A DNA stretch of 64,000 nucleotides. Origin: Mesodorylaimus sp. YZB2_4. Taxonomy: Eukaryota; Nematoda; Enoplea; Dorylaimida; Dorylaimidae. Numbering within the stretch: position 1 is the stretch's first letter; the number at the start of each line of letters is the position of its first letter. Shown piece after piece: positions 32,806 through 45,140 of this stretch. A model generated the notes under the pieces. It did no database searches and was not told where the DNA came from. It worked only from the letters and a program-made list of their open reading frames with translations. The position numbers and the translations under genes were made by a program. Location: the NCBI GenBank assembly GCA_030248295.1, contig JASANH010000209.1, forward strand, positions 930,001-994,000, read 5' to 3'.

Positions 32806-33302
32806 CTGTTGCTGACGAGCTGTTGACCAGCACTAATGGGCTGGGTGAAGAAGTTCATTCGATTTCCTGCCCAATCTATCCACAATCAACAGTTCTGGTC
32901 AAGACGTAATAATGATATAGTTTTTGCTGGATTGACCTTTCGACCTGTCTTGGAAACACCCAGGCGCATAAGACTATTCTGTGGAGAACAGGCCTCCTTC
33001 CCAGGTCCAGTGCATGTGCCTGTTTGCATGCTTTCTGGCAAGGCTCGGTGCATTTTGGACGGTTATAAGGGTGTGTATTGCCACCGCCGTGCTGACCTCG
33101 TAGTATGGGAAAGCACTAAGTGGTGTGGCGTAATTGTCAGCGACCCTGATGTGGACCATCATAAACCAACTTCACCACACTTGGGACCACTCTGGGACTG
33201 ATCAGCCAACAACTTCAGCACAGCTGCTTGTGCTGACAGCTCGTGCAGTAAAAACGACTGTGCTGAAAAATCACTGTCAGAGCCCCCGTCTCGGCCACTT
33301 GG

Positions 33303-33590
33303 TCTGTTTTGTACAGGATGCGAAGTAGCGTCCTCAGCCCCAATACATGCGTAATCCACTGCCAGCCCGACATGGCGAGTGGGGGAGAGTAATCGATACT
33401 CTCCCAGCCAGGGGAATCGCCGCACAGTTTGGTCGGCCACACTCTCCCCCACGCCAGCTGGCATGGTTGCTCATGCACGCTGTGTAGAAGCTCGACTGGA
33501 AATCGACTTTGAGCAAGCCAGCAGCTTCATATTCGTTTCTTCCCTAATTACTCGTAAGGCATGATACCTTTGCGGTCAAGGTCAGCTTTA
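33303..33590. repeat. Inverted duplication, outer arm (left)
   Basis: Inverse of 53628..53912 with few differences. It runs from 'tgtacaggatgcgaagtag' to 'aaggtcagctttatt'. Together with the Ubl-UBA arm (33860-34674 versus 51290-52100) it keeps collinear order, so both arms stem from one inverted duplication. The right copy has gained about 1.3 kb between the arms. Confidence 0.7.
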
Positions 33591-33869
33591 TTCCGAGTCT
33601 CGACCCACGTGGTAGCATTGTATTGGTGCTCACTTTGATGCCAACGCAGGATCTTCGTTGACAGTTTCAACCTGGGTGGCACAGGGAAGTCAGTTTACTA
33701 GCCGCCTGAAACTTGTGCTATGATGAGGAAGGCCTAGAAATGTTCACGCGCAATATTTGTTCACTGGTCACGAGCGCACAAAACATCGCATCTGCTGCTC
33801 AATCCAAACACTTCACGCATGCAAGCACGATCACACAATCGCTGGATCACTAGATCACGTCCGGATTGA

Positions 33870-34499
33870 TCACTCTTGCAAGAGGACGTCGACGGCCGCC
33901 ACCATGTTCATTTCGCACGCCGCGTAGACCTGGACGGCTGTGGTCCTCGGGAAGCCCATTTCGAACAGCGTGTCCAACTGAGCCAGGTGCTCGGCTGTCA
34001 TCGACCAGTTGGCCGTCGGTTGCCGACTCTTGGGCGATGCTCGGGCCTCGCCAGACAGTCGCTGATATTTGTTGGCCACCACTCTGACCACTTCGAAAAT
34101 ATCCGTCTCCTCGTCGGCCTCTGACTCGCACTCGCTTCCTCCCCGCTTGGCCACCGGCACGCCCGCTCGCTTGGAAAGATGCTTGCTGATGTTGATGGTC
34201 GCCACGGCCCTGCCCGTCGTTTTCCTGCCAGTTGCATGGCTTGTATGGAAGCTGATGGAGGGACTGATGCGGGCTGTGATGTCCACGCCCACGTACATCC
34301 GACCATCGATGCCCACATCAGACAGCCGTCGCTGGTCGGCCAGCCACTCGCCCGAATAAAGCAGGTGGATGTGCTCGCCGCTTTTGATGCCTGGCAGTCG
34401 GGCTCGCACCTTGTCTTTCAACTGGCGGACGGTCTCGTTCGGTTCGGCGTCGACGTCGAACACGGCCTGGCTGCCCAGCATCTTCAGCGGAATGCGCAT
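33870..34499 (-). CDS. Ubl-UBA domain protein, copy 1
   Basis: Single-exon 209-residue protein. N-terminal residues about 1-80 form a ubiquitin-like fold ('FDVDAEPNETVRQLKDKV', 'IHLLYSGEWLADQRRLSDVGI', 'MYVGVDI'). The middle is basic then acidic ('SKRAGVPVAKRGG', 'ECESEADEETD'). Residues about 165-209 form a UBA domain ('AEHLAQLDTLFEMGFPRTTA', 'MVAAVDVLLQE' with the MGF loop). Ubl-UBA proteins of the Rad23/Dsk2/UBL7 type shuttle ubiquitinated cargo to the proteasome; which subfamily this is cannot be told. The copy at 51454..52083 differs by one residue (Leu5 here, Met5 there). The missing introns, in a genome where neighbours have many, suggest a retrocopy that was later duplicated, with both frames maintained. 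Confidence 0.8.
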   Translation of the reverse strand: MRIPLKMLGSQAVFDVDAEPNETVRQLKDKVRARLPGIKSGEHIHLLYSGEWLADQRRLSDVGIDGRMYVGVDITARISPSISFHTSHATGRKTTGRAVATINISKHLSKRAGVPVAKRGGSECESEADEETDIFEVVRVVANKYQRLSGEARASPKSRQPTANWSMTAEHLAQLDTLFEMGFPRTTAVQVYAACEMNMVAAVDVLLQE

Positions 34500-34714
34500 T
34501 TTCGAGAGCTATTGTGGCCGAGTCCATAACCGACCGATCGACACGACGGCGAAACCAGGAATGACTACTGCCAGGGAATGTGCAGTGCACTAACGCACTG
34601 TCGGGTCTAAAACATGTTCCATGGCGGTGTAAAGTGTCCACACGAATAGCGTGGCCAGCCGTGCCCCCTAGAACATGCAGATCGTGTGTTAGCCGTGCGA
34701 GATCCTTTCGTGGT

Positions 34715-34912
34715 GTAAGCCTCGTGCCTGGCAGGCCATGGCGAGTGGGAGAGAGTAATCAATACTCTCCCCTGGCTGGGAGACGTCAACCCCTCAGGTT
34801 GATGTTTCAGCCGCAGGTATAGTCGCAAGACTATCCTGCACCTGTCGGAGTTTTTGCCCCGCCGACTTCGGTCGGCCGGCTCCCTCCTACGCCTGCCAGG
34901 CTTGGTTACAGT
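34715..34912 (-). repeat. Interspersed repeat family R1, fuller copy
   Basis: Contains 'gcctcgtgcctggcaggcca', 'gagagagtaatcaatactctcc', 'acgtcaacccctcaggttgatg', 'ggtatagtcgcaagactat' and 'ctcctacgcctgccaggctt'. Same blocks as 14200..14352. It begins close to the end of the left Ubl-UBA duplication arm (about 34674). Confidence 0.6.
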
Positions 34913-37900
34913 GCGGTCGTTGGTTTCGTCACTGAAGTTATTGAGATATTTGTGCTTGGATTAGTTGGAATTGTCTTTACCTCGTATTTGCCCTTTGTGG
35001 GGGCCCGAAATATCAATTTGTTGCGTGGTCATAAGCGCGTGTGGAATAGTCTTCCTAGTAAGTTCAGTTTAGGTAGTTTTTAAGAAGATTTTTGAAAGCT
35101 TTTTCAATTTTGGGAGGCGTAAAGTTTTTAAAAAACTTTCTTGGCAAACGAACTTAATTTTTTGAAATACGGGTCGACAAAAGTTTCATCAAAGATACAT
35201 GAAAACGGCGCCGACATGAGAGCTTTCGTTCCCAACGCCACCGTCCACATCATCCGAGATCAGCGACCAATTCACAACCGATCGATCGACAGGGGGACGA
35301 AAGCAGAAATGGCAAAGCGGTGAGAATGTGATGTAGTAGGAGACGTACTGTCATACAAAAAGCATGTTTCGGGCTGGTAGGCGATGCAGAAAATGCGTCT
35401 TTCCTAATAAGGGCCTAATTATAGTCTGCCGTACGACAGGTTCGAATACGTCAAATCCACAGAGTTGCCTCTTTCGAGCGCTTTTTCTTAAAATTTTCAG
35501 CGATAACGTGAATTGATGTCAGCGACAATTTTGTGGAGAAAAATGTGCTCCATAAAGCAAATAAAACTACGAGACATGATTTTTCGTTTTTTGGTTTTAG
35601 TTTTTTGTCAAAGAGTTTCCGTAAATTTTTGAGATTCAATTGGAAAAACTTTGTTATAAGCATAATAAAAGCGGTAAAAGCAAAACAAAGGCAACGAGTC
35701 GATAGAGCACATTTTTCTCTACGAAAATGTCGCTGACACCAACTCAGTTTATCGCTAAAAATTTCGAGAAAAATTGGCCGAAAGCGGCGAACACACAAAA
35801 ACGCGTTTCGACAAGCCTGTGCGCACCCGACAACAATTTGGCCCTGCGAAGACTCGACCGCTTCTTAGAATTTTCGGCGTCTGAGCATCGGCATTCCATC
35901 GCAGAAAGCACCTTACACGTCCACCAGATATGGGGAGACAAGACACACTAAAACTACCAGTCTCATTCAATGTCGAGGCAAGTAGTGTCTGCAGGGCCCT
36001 GTTGCAGTGCCACCAGGTGTATCATTGGTCCCCGGGGGCCGGCATGAGCGATCATGGCACCCCCACCCCGAAAATATCGGACTGATCGAAGCTTACTCAC
36101 ATGGCGGACCACACTATGCACAATTGTGGAGTACCTATCAGCAAGCCTGTGTGTTGCCTCGGCTCACACGCACCGATGCTGTCGTGCTGAGGTTGCACTG
36201 TAACGCGCATTACTGCAGTCCCAATCCTATCGTGGCCACGATCATACGGTCCTGTTGGTGCTAAGAACTTCAACCACCCACTCAAATTCACGAAATATAG
36301 TTCCTATAATGAACGAGAATCAGCCACTTTCAAATTTAAATTTCCCGCCATTCTGTGAGTTTAGTTATTCGTCAATATCTTTCGACTGGATGGAGCTGGA
36401 AAGATCGTATAAGCTCACTTGATCAAAATGGATTGGCGAATACCACAAACTCCTTTTCCAGGGTTTAAAAATGCATATAAAAAAGTAAAATTGCGAAAAA
36501 GTGCTCAGAATTTTTGTGGTCTACCGTCTTTGAATTTCAAAGTTTAGAAAACTGCGCCAATGTGCGCCTTGCCCTCCCTCTGGCCTCTCTAATGTCCAAA
36601 GCAAGACTGAATTCGCTCCCGTGGAAAATCACAATCAGGAATAAAACCAAAATTTACATTTTCAAATTCGATTTTCCCGCCATTTTTGAATATTCAATTT
36701 TTGAAGGTTTTTTCCAAACGAAAAAGCCACTCGCAGTCAGTCTCGCAACTTCAGGTGTGTTGTATAGTCAATTCATACTTTATATGGCCACTCAGTTTTG
36801 TAAAGGTACTAATGGTGGTGGGGTCTTGGTCAGTTCTCCTTGTCAGAATGGCTGTAAACTTTTTCAAATCTTCGTATGCATGACCTAATTCTTTCCCGCA
36901 CGCACATTTTTTACCACACAAGCCGGGCTATTATGGCTGGCACTCTTGCCTAACTTTCCCAGCACAACAAACTTATTTTTTAAAATTCCCTCACTTTCTC
37001 TGTACCTGAAAATCACCGGAGCCGAGTGTGCGCGGCTGACCATTTTCTTCCTTTTGCTTTTCTTTCCGTAAACAAGTCTTTGTTCAAGGTTTTTTTGTGG
37101 TTCCCGCATTTCTTATCGTTGAAATTTGTAAGTTTCTTGTTTTCTTTTTAATAATTAATAATAATACGGTTGATCTCCAAAGATTATCAAATTTTATGGC
37201 CCGTTTTGCTAAGGTTATTTGCGCTACGTGCTTTTCCTCGTTTTTCATCGAAACGGATTAGATCCATATTTGTTTACTCGGACTTTGGGCTAACAATTTT
37301 CTTCAATCCCTTGATCGAGTTATGTCGATTCGAAAATATTCTTACCGATTTATAAACTGCTTTCCTCTTGTTCGAGTTTTTAGACATCGGCTTCTTTTTT
37401 TCGATCAGAATCTAGTCCAGTCTTTTTAAAGGAAGCTAATTTTGTCAGAGGTTTAATCCTTCTTATTTGTGGTTTCTGCAGTCATGTGGGTCAAAATCGC
37501 AAATCCCATTTACTGATCCATATATTTGCATTAAGCCGGATCATCTTTTTAGTTTTTTAGCGAAAAGGAATATTCTTGCTTTGGTTCGAATAGTTTTTCA
37601 TTGACAAGGCCGCGCGTTGAGGTGATTTTTTTCGCCGAATGGTCCCGCCTAGTTGGATCTTCGGTTGGAGTGCGCGTTTTGCGGACGTACATTATTGAAC
37701 GTCCTTGAAAATTTGACGACTTTGGTGTCCTGACTCGCGGGGGACATTTTTCGCCAAGAGTGTATTTTGATTGACGAAAAACAATTCGAGGCGGCCGTGT
37801 CTCCAAAAATTTACTTTTTTTTTAAAAGGAAAAGGGGATGTCGTCTGGCATGCCTGGTTTGTAATCCCGTTCGGTCTGCACGGTAGACGTGTTTATTTTT

Positions 37901-38280
37901 GTTGTAGGCCCGCTTGTTCCGTTTTTATACAGCTGACTGGGCGTTTCGTCAACAGCCGTCAAGGCCGGTCTGGTCGAGGAGAGGGAGGGCCTTTTTATTG
38001 TCGCGGCCGTCTTGGCTGGCCTGCATAGTCTCGATCGGACGCCCGAACGGCGACGGATCGTGGTCGCAGGTGATGCGCGCACTGCTGCCCAAATGACAGC
38101 CGCCGTCTGTTGTTGTGTCTGGTTCAACAATGAGCGACTAGTGCCGCCGTACCAACCCGCCCCCTCGCCCCTGCCAGCCCAATATCGATTGTGCCTTTCA
38201 GGCTGTACAGTGTACAGTGTATTGTTAACTGTGCCTATCGCCTCATTGATTTATCGGCAGTCGACGGCGGCCAAATCGCC
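34913..38280. other. Intergenic region upstream of Pumilio
   Basis: No gene recognised. It holds the fold-back MITE at 35465..35790 and AT-rich DNA with 'aaatttcccgcc' words (36334, 36669). The last kilobase (37.3-38.28 kb) probably contains the Pumilio promoter and 5' UTR. A non-coding 5' exon could exist upstream but no clear donor stands out. Confidence 0.4.
35465..35790. mobile_element. Fold-back MITE, copy 2
   Basis: Left arm 'cagcgataacgtgaattgatgtcagcgacaa' and 'gtggagaaaaatgtgctcc' is the imperfect inverse of 'gagcacatttttctctacg', 'ttgtcgctgaca'-like and 'tttatcgctaaaaatttcga'. Same family as 17515..17822. Confidence 0.6.
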
Positions 38281-41200
38281 ATGTCAAGCGCGCAGTGGGG
38301 ACATCAATCTCGGAATATGCACCCCACTCCGTGGAGCGGGGGCGTCTCGGGTAAGCAATCGATAAGGACTCTGTTCACAATCAATCTCATTTCTTCTATT
38401 TTCAGAGCACGCGGTTAGTAAGCCGATAATGATGCAAGGGGCGGCTGGCCACGCGCAACAACTCAACGATATCATGTCGCCACGATCGTCCGAATCGAGT
38501 GGTCTTTACGTCAAAATGGTCGAGAACGTATTGGGATCATCGCCCACCGGCGCTTCGGCTCTCAAATACGGCGTAAGGGAAAACCGGTTTATGCGGTTTT
38601 TTAATGAAAGACTGTGTTATTTCTTGTAGGAAGCAAAGAAACTGGCCAAAGAGAAAGAAGCGTTGGAAGGACACGCTTCGGGTGCTGCGGCCGCAGTGAA
38701 CGTCGGTTTAGCCAATGGCATGGAATCGAGCGGGTAAGGCTGTGCACCTGAGTCGAACTCTCGCCTTGTTTGAATCGGAAATATCGGTTGTTTATTACTG
38801 TTTTTTTTCAGTCGCAATGATTTATCGCCTCGAGAAAAAGCGCAAGATGGGGCGGATGTGAACACGTCGGGCGGCAATCCTGCGGTGTCTTCTGGCCATG
38901 CTGTTGGCACTAGCTCGAATCCGCTTCACTTAATGGACGGTCAAACGGCGGCGGCGTTGGCGGCGTTCGCTAGCGCGGGTTCTGGCATGCCGACGGGCGG
39001 TGCCAGCGCCGAATCGATGGCCAATTATTACTCTGATCTGACCGGAGGCAGCTCGTTGCCGGGCAGCGTGGACAGTGCTAATATCGTCGATTACAATCAG
39101 GTGAGCGATGGATCGGGTGATTGTGGATGGATGGGGAGACTTTTTGTTGGTTATAGTTCTACCAGCAACAACAACGACAGCACGGGAACAATATGCAAAT
39201 GATGCAACAGTACGCCTTCGCCGCGCAACAAATGGGCTACGCGAGTAGTCCCTACTACGTCGGGGCGCCGAGCACGGGCCCCGCTGGTGCCACTGATCCA
39301 TTCGCTCAACCTATGATTTACAGTAAGTCCTGGCTGGCACTCGCCCTCAGGCCTCAACCATGGTCTTTTTTAGGTCAGCTAATGCCGCAATCGTACTATT
39401 ATCCGAACTCGGCGACGGGCCCTTGGATGTACCCCACATCGACGGGCATTGCTTCCACTGGTGCCGCTCAGAATGCTTCGATGTTCAATGGGACTCAAAA
39501 TGGTCAACAATCGTCGGCCATGAACGGCACGAACGCGCCTGGATTCGCCCGCGGGCCAGGACACAACGCTTGCTCGTCGCCAGGCGTGCAAGGGCATGAG
39601 CAAAGTGAGTTGGGGCTGGATTGACGGGGGGAGTGGTCCGACCGAAGCTGTGGGCCTGTTCCCCCGAACCACGCCAGACTCTTATTCGCCTTCGCTTTCT
39701 TTATCAACGAGGGAAAGTACATCATGCCAGAAAACACGAGCAGGTTGGGTCAGGTGGATAAGGTCGGTTTGAGTGGGCTCGATTGCCGAAGACCCCGAGC
39801 CGGTTGATGCTGGGCTGGTTCCAAGCGATGGCCTGTTTCAGACTCGAATGCTGGCACGAACGGGCCGACTGGCTCGATGGGGGCACCGAGTGGGGGCTAC
39901 TACGACCATCAGAATGGATCGGGGCCGACGCAGACCATGTTCGTGGGCAACTCGAACTCGAGGGCCATGCAGACCCTTCGGCTGGTCTCGCCAGCTCAGC
40001 AGCTATTGAGTAAGCATTGTGCTGTGCTGCGATCTATCAGGGACAGGTGGGACTTTGTTAAATATGGGCCTTCCTCTCCCCAACTGGGCAGTGTCTCGAA
40101 TAATTGGAGGTAAAAGCCCCACAGCACTTACCGCTCTCATCTAAGAAACCGTGCTTCAAGTAGGTACTGCCATAAAAGTATGTTTGTTGTCAAGCCTTGA
40201 ATTTGAATCTTGGAAACTGGTCGCTGCTTCTGACGTGACATTGGCGGACGGGTCGGGGTAAGGCAAAAGATTCACCAATTTGAAAATGGGCCTGCTAGTT
40301 TCAGTGGATCTTATTTCAAAAATCGAATTTTAAGAGCGTCTTACTGTATAATTTTTCGGAAAATTAAATTTTGGCGGTAAATCGAAAGAATTAAAGGATA
40401 TAAAGAAAAACTTTGAGTTTTAAAAGGATCCTGGACATTGTCAAATGTGGACTGAAGAGTAAATAAATTTTTTGAGGGGTTTTGCTGGGCGTAAAATGAG
40501 CTGTGAAATGGGGTTCAGGTCGAACCGATTTTGAATTTGTCCGATAATTTCTTGATATCTTCACGCAGGGTGACAGAAGTTGGCACATGCAAAAGAGGCA
40601 GTCTGTGTGAAGATATCTAGAAATTATCAGACAAATTCAAAATCGGCTGGTCATTTGACCAGAATCTCGTGCGGTCGTCAACATTTTTACAACATCTCCT
40701 TTTGTCACCTCCTACATTGTGACTCGATTTTTGGAACCTACAGAGGGGTAGCATTACTTGAAAGTAGCTGATAGGTCGGCTAGTATATTGATACTTTTCT
40801 GAGGAAATGACTAACTCTTTATTCGCTAAAAGTATTCTGCACATGCGCTAATGCAACTGGGATTAATAATTCAAACTCATCCCCAACCCGGTCGAATGCT
40901 AATTCGAGTTGATCCGAAGTCAGGGCGGGGGTAGCTTTGTAGTGTCCTCGCGGGCCCTGTAGGCTCGGCTGCTAGCTGATGATAATTGATTGTTTTATCT
41001 GAGCCCACCTCGGATTGATTGTTTTCGTGTATTGTGCCAACAGCCTCGGGTGTGCATAAGCGTTTGGCGATGTAGTAAGGCATGAATCGACCAGGCATGG
41101 TAGGAGAAAGACGAGACGAGGGACAGGTGTTTCTGTGCAGTGTACATGCCTGTGGGAAATGCCTTGGTTTGCTCCAGCATCGAGTCTGAATTACGATCTG

Positions 41201-44072
41201 ATCCGCTTGGAAAAATACAGGATTGATGGGGATGACGTATTTGGCTCCTAGCTGTCACTCTGACCACTTCGAAAGACAGGAGAATTAACAGCGCGTAAAG
41301 CGGGATTAATTTGAGAGAAAAAACTGAATTATCTGATTGCAAAGCCACAGCTTATCAGTTTCCTGAAGATTAGGCGCTAAAAAGTTTAGTTGCCGATCCA
41401 GCGATCGGATCGGTCGATGCTGGGCTTTTCTTGCAGCTAATTGCGTCCCGTTTAAGCCAATGACGATGGGATCAGGGTGCAGAGGTCCTGACTGAGTCTC
41501 AATGGGCCTGTTCGTATCTTCAAAAGCACTCTTTTCTTGCAGATAGTGCTGGCAATTTTGGTCGAGTAGGCAGCCCGCCTTCCAGCTTGCACGGCAGCAG
41601 TCCCTCGACGGCAATCGGCCAGGGTGTTCCCTACTCGACCTCGTCGCTTCTGGGCAACTACAACCCGTATCCGGGCGGGCCGAATCAGTACGGCAGTATC
41701 GGATCGCTGACATCGGGACTGGCATCGTTGAGTAAGTGAGGGGCTGGGTGGCTGGACTGTGCTGCTCACTGATTCGATGATGATAATTTATTGGCGAATT
41801 CTGTCTGACCATCGTCGGTGGAGTAAACTCTTGTCTGAAAATCTTCCCTATCGCCCTTGCGATGGGTGTGTATTCGGATGCCCGAAGTATCGATTGTTTG
41901 CAGATTTGGGTCAAAACGCGATCGGCAGCGGGGCCAATCATTCGCAAAGACGGGATTCGTTCTCGACTCAGTTGGGCGTGAAACCGACGGGCGGACCGAA
42001 CACGACCGTGCCTCCTTATGGCTACGGACCCGCCATGGCCGGATTGTTCAATATGAGCCAAACACCGCCACCGCCGCATTCGGCTTGGCCAGCGTACGGG
42101 AGCAATCCGAATATCTTTGGTGAGACGACAGGCTCGATAGCTGAGTGGGGGGTTTAATGAATAGTTTGTTCTTTTAAGGATCGCCAACGACGGCCAGTTT
42201 GTTCGGGGCGGGCGGCGGACCATCGATGGGCATGCCGACCGGGGGCTTGTTCCCGACGCCCGGCCATCATCAGATGCCCGTCGGACCTGCTCATCACGCC
42301 AATCGATTATTGCGAACCGGGGGCAGCTTCGATCGAGGCCAAGTGTCTCGTTCGCGTATACTCGAAGAGTTCCGGGCCAGTCGGTTCCCTAATTTGCAAT
42401 TACGCGATATTAGCACGCATATCGTCGAGTTCGCCCAAGATCAGCACGGATCGAGGTGAGGGGGATGGTCAGGCTGTAAAGAGGTCTGTCACAGCTTGCT
42501 TGGCAGCCTGGGTTTAACTCTGACCATCAGAGTCTGCGCCTTGCACGCCGTGACTCACCCTTCATCCCTCCAAGAGAAGCTAGATGGGCCGGGAGGCTCT
42601 CGACTTTGGGTCCCCTCATAGGCGCGGGCTGGGTATGTCTATCACACAGGGGGTGCACCCCGCATTGACCCTAGTCGATGGCAAGCCCCCTAGCCCGCGG
42701 GAAAAAGAACAGGATTGGTAAAAAATCAGGAGGGACAATGGTTAGCTCATTGCAGGTTTATTCAACAAAAATTGGAACGAGCGACACCGCAAGAGAAGCA
42801 GCTGGTCTTCCAGGAGATCATAGGATCGGTGCATTCGTTGATGACGGACGTGTTTGGCAATTATGTAATTCAGAAGTTCTTCGAGCACGGCACGCCCGAA
42901 CAGCGCGAGGAATTGTATCGGAAATTGACGGGGCACGTGTTGCCGTTGTCGTTGCAAATGTACGGATGTCGAGTCGTGCAGAAATCGTTGGAGCAAATTA
43001 GCGATAGTCATCAGGCGAGTGGGAGGATCGTTCATAGTCTAGGGCTTGTATGAGAGTCATTTGCATTGCAGATGTCGTCGCCGCCGGAGAACGGCGATGT
43101 GAGTCGTCGATTGCGCGAGACGTATCAATTGGCGCTAGTGAAAGAGCTGGATGGAAATGTGGTCAAGTGCGTCAAAGACCAAAATGGCAATCACGTGATT
43201 CAGAAAGTGATCGAGACGGTCAGCCCGACAAATTTACAATTCATCGTCGAAGCATTCGAAGGCCAGGTGAGAGGATGGTGTTTCGGGGAGTTTGGGTGGT
43301 TGATACGGACGTGATTTCAGGTGTACGGCCTGTCCACACATCCGTACGGATGCCGCGTGATCCAACGTATTTTGGAGTATTGCAACGAGGAACAGAAACG
43401 CGTTATTTTGAACGAGCTGCTACAACATACCAAGAATCTCGTGGTCGACCAGTACGGCAATTATGTTATTCAACACGTTTTGGAACACGGCGAACCCGAG
43501 GACAAGTCGAAGATCATTTCCGAAATTAAAGGCGAGGTGCTTCGTTTTTCGCAGCATAAATTTGCCAGGTGAGTGCGGGGGGGGGGGGAGAATGGGGCTC
43601 GAGTTTTATGCTGGTTTTTTTCAGTAATGTGGTCGAAAGATGCGTTTCGTCGGCGAACGCGGATGAGAAGTCGATGCTTATCAACGAAGTGCTGGCCAGT
43701 GTTCCCAACGAGTAAGTGTGGTTTGTGCTTGACAGCAGTTGAGACGAGCGATTTTGGTTTCAGTTCGAGCGGGGGTCCGTTGTTGGTGATGATGAAGGAC
43801 CAGTTTGCCAATTATGTTGTGCAGAAAATGTTGGATTTGGCCGAATCGAATCAACGCAAGAAACTGATGCAAAATATTCGTCCGCACGTGGCCGCCTTGC
43901 GCAAGTATACTTATGGCAAGCATATTATTGGTAAGTGGGGATTGGATTGAAATGTGCAAAATATCTAGTTCTGGTATTTTTTGTAGCTAAATTGGAGAAA
44001 TATTTTCAAAAACAAAATCCGCAAGCGGCCGCCGAGATGGGTTTGAGTGGTGGCCAGGCATCGCCGATTTGA
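38281..44072 (+). CDS. pum-like: Pumilio RNA-binding protein (PUF family), 16 exons
   Basis: Predicted 972-residue cytoplasmic translational repressor binding UGUANAUA sites in 3' UTRs. Exons: 38281..38350, 38406..38572, 38630..38733, 38812..39100, 39157..39322, 39374..39604, 39842..40009, 41543..41731, 41904..42119, 42179..42455, 42756..43014, 43072..43266, 43321..43568, 43625..43711, 43764..43930, 43987..44072; all phases agree. The first ~585 residues are low-complexity Gln/Ser/Gly/Pro. The PUM homology domain starts near residue 590 ('[20 protein letters not shown]') and carries eight repeats, for example '[11 protein letters not shown]', '[11 protein letters not shown]', '[11 protein letters not shown]', '[11 protein letters not shown]', '[11 protein letters not shown]', '[11 protein letters not shown]', 'SNVVERCV' and '[10 protein letters not shown]'. 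The intron after exon 11 has a GC donor (43015). Intron 7 (1.5 kb) and intron 10 contain repeats. Confidence 0.95.
40522..40650. repeat. Inverted repeat in Pumilio intron 7
   Basis: 'accgattttgaatttgtc.gataattt' and 'gatatcttcac' (about 40522-40565) are inverted at about 40608-40650 ('gtgaagatatct.gaaattatc.gacaaattcaaaatcgg'). Arms about 43 bp, loop about 42 bp. Fold-back element or structured intron segment. Confidence 0.65.
41043..41100 (+). mobile_element. SINE 3' tail fragment in Pumilio intron 7
   Basis: 'cagcctcgggtgtgcataagcgtttggcgatgtagtaaggcatgaat' matches the tail of the SINE at 4355-4400 (minus strand). The tRNA head is not evident. Confidence 0.45.
42475..42715 (+). mobile_element. 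SINE-like repeat family 3 in Pumilio intron 10
   Basis: Collinear blocks with 23281..23625: 'gtcacagcttgcttggca', 'cttcatccctccaagagaa', 'gcgcgggctgggta', 'ttgaccctagtcgatggcaag'. The head is partly lost. Confidence 0.5.
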
Positions 44073-45140
44073 GTCGCTGGCTGGTAAATATGGGAGGAGC
44101 GTGTAGTGAGTGAGCAATGGCATATACTTTTCTTCGTAAATTTGTTTGTTGAGTTATTGTTTGTGAGTTTGTTAAAAAATGTTTTCCGGAAGGCCTGATA
44201 GTTTTAGGCGAGAGGGGGGAGTGCGGTGGTGGGTTTGATAGTTTCTTATTGTACGAGGCGAGTAGGCCGAGCTGGTGTACAGGCGGGGGGGAACGAGTAA
44301 GAAATGTGGGCTTTGATTCGTGAACGAGGGAACGATGGGTTTTTAGTTTTGTTTTTTACGTGTTTATACTGTTTTCATTTTTGTGCTACGAAGAAAATTG
44401 ATTTTGTGCTGATTTTTTTGGAAATGCGTAAGAATCGATTTGTTTTTTTGATATTTGTTCCTTTTTTGATAGGAATCGGATTTTTGTGGTTTTTAGTTTT
44501 GTTTGTCAAGGTCGGCACGAGTAAGTGCGAACACTTTTTCTGTGTCGATGCGCGATGAGACGATTTGTGGTTTTGTGTTTCCTTCTGCGTGCAAACAGTG
44601 CATTGTCGGGGTTTTGAGAAAGATTTTTAAAAAAAAGTGGTTGTATTGTGTGAGTGAAGTGAGCAGTATTGGGTGTGGACTAAAGTGGTTGGTGTGTGCA
44701 ATGAACCCTGTACGGAGGCGCGTGACCGCTCAACTGTCTCGGCGGCACAATTTGTCGCCTTTTGACCGCTAATGCACGCCACTGGCTACTCCGCCCCGTC
44801 TGGCCGTCAAGGTCGGTCTTTGATAATGGCTCGTTTTCTAACCGATCATCTCTGAAATATTCGCCCGATGGGGTGTCGGTCATTCGCACCCGGGCTGCCA
44901 TATAAGGCCCGACTCGGTGCGGCCACCTTACTCGACTGGTGCGCCTCCTCGGCGCGCTCATTATACACGCAATTAGAATGGAGGCCGGAAGGTAGTCCCT
45001 TTCAGCGGTCGGTCTTCGGCCGCCCTCGACTCGCACACGGGCCATTGTGAGGCGGGCGAGAGTGGAGGGTGGACGAACACGCCCCGACAACCCGCGCTTA
45101 GCTAACTGTCCCTCGTTGCAGGAGATACTCCCCGCACACC
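44073..45140. promoter_or_regulatory. Pumilio 3' region and cuticlin-gene promoter
   Basis: The first ~500 bp are the likely Pumilio 3' UTR (GT-rich; no perfect TGTANATA site noticed). A 'tataag' box at 44901-44906, about 240 bp before the ATG of the ZP gene, is a candidate TATA element. A pyrimidine/AG junction near 45120 ('cgttgcag') could be an acceptor for a 5' UTR exon or a trans-splice site. Confidence 0.4.

Larger units (their letters stand above)
28072..33302. other. Gene-poor region downstream of SoxB
   Basis: No gene recognised in about 5.2 kb. It holds paired SOX-like motifs at 28570-28590 and another 'cccattgttt' near 30169, a poly-C run at 30527, a SINE at 30990..31155, a repetitive 'ggcccgt..ggtcag' patch at 31690-31790 with an 11-bp inverted repeat (31721-31731 / 31748-31758), and SINE family 2 at 32395..32805. 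The frame 32836..33201 (+, 121 aa) has no recognisable domain. Candidate cis-regulatory territory for the Sox gene. Confidence 0.45.

Noticed and set aside
32836..33201. A 121-codon plus-strand frame next to SINE family 2
   Set aside because: No recognisable domain and no paralogue in the window; left as unassigned sequence.
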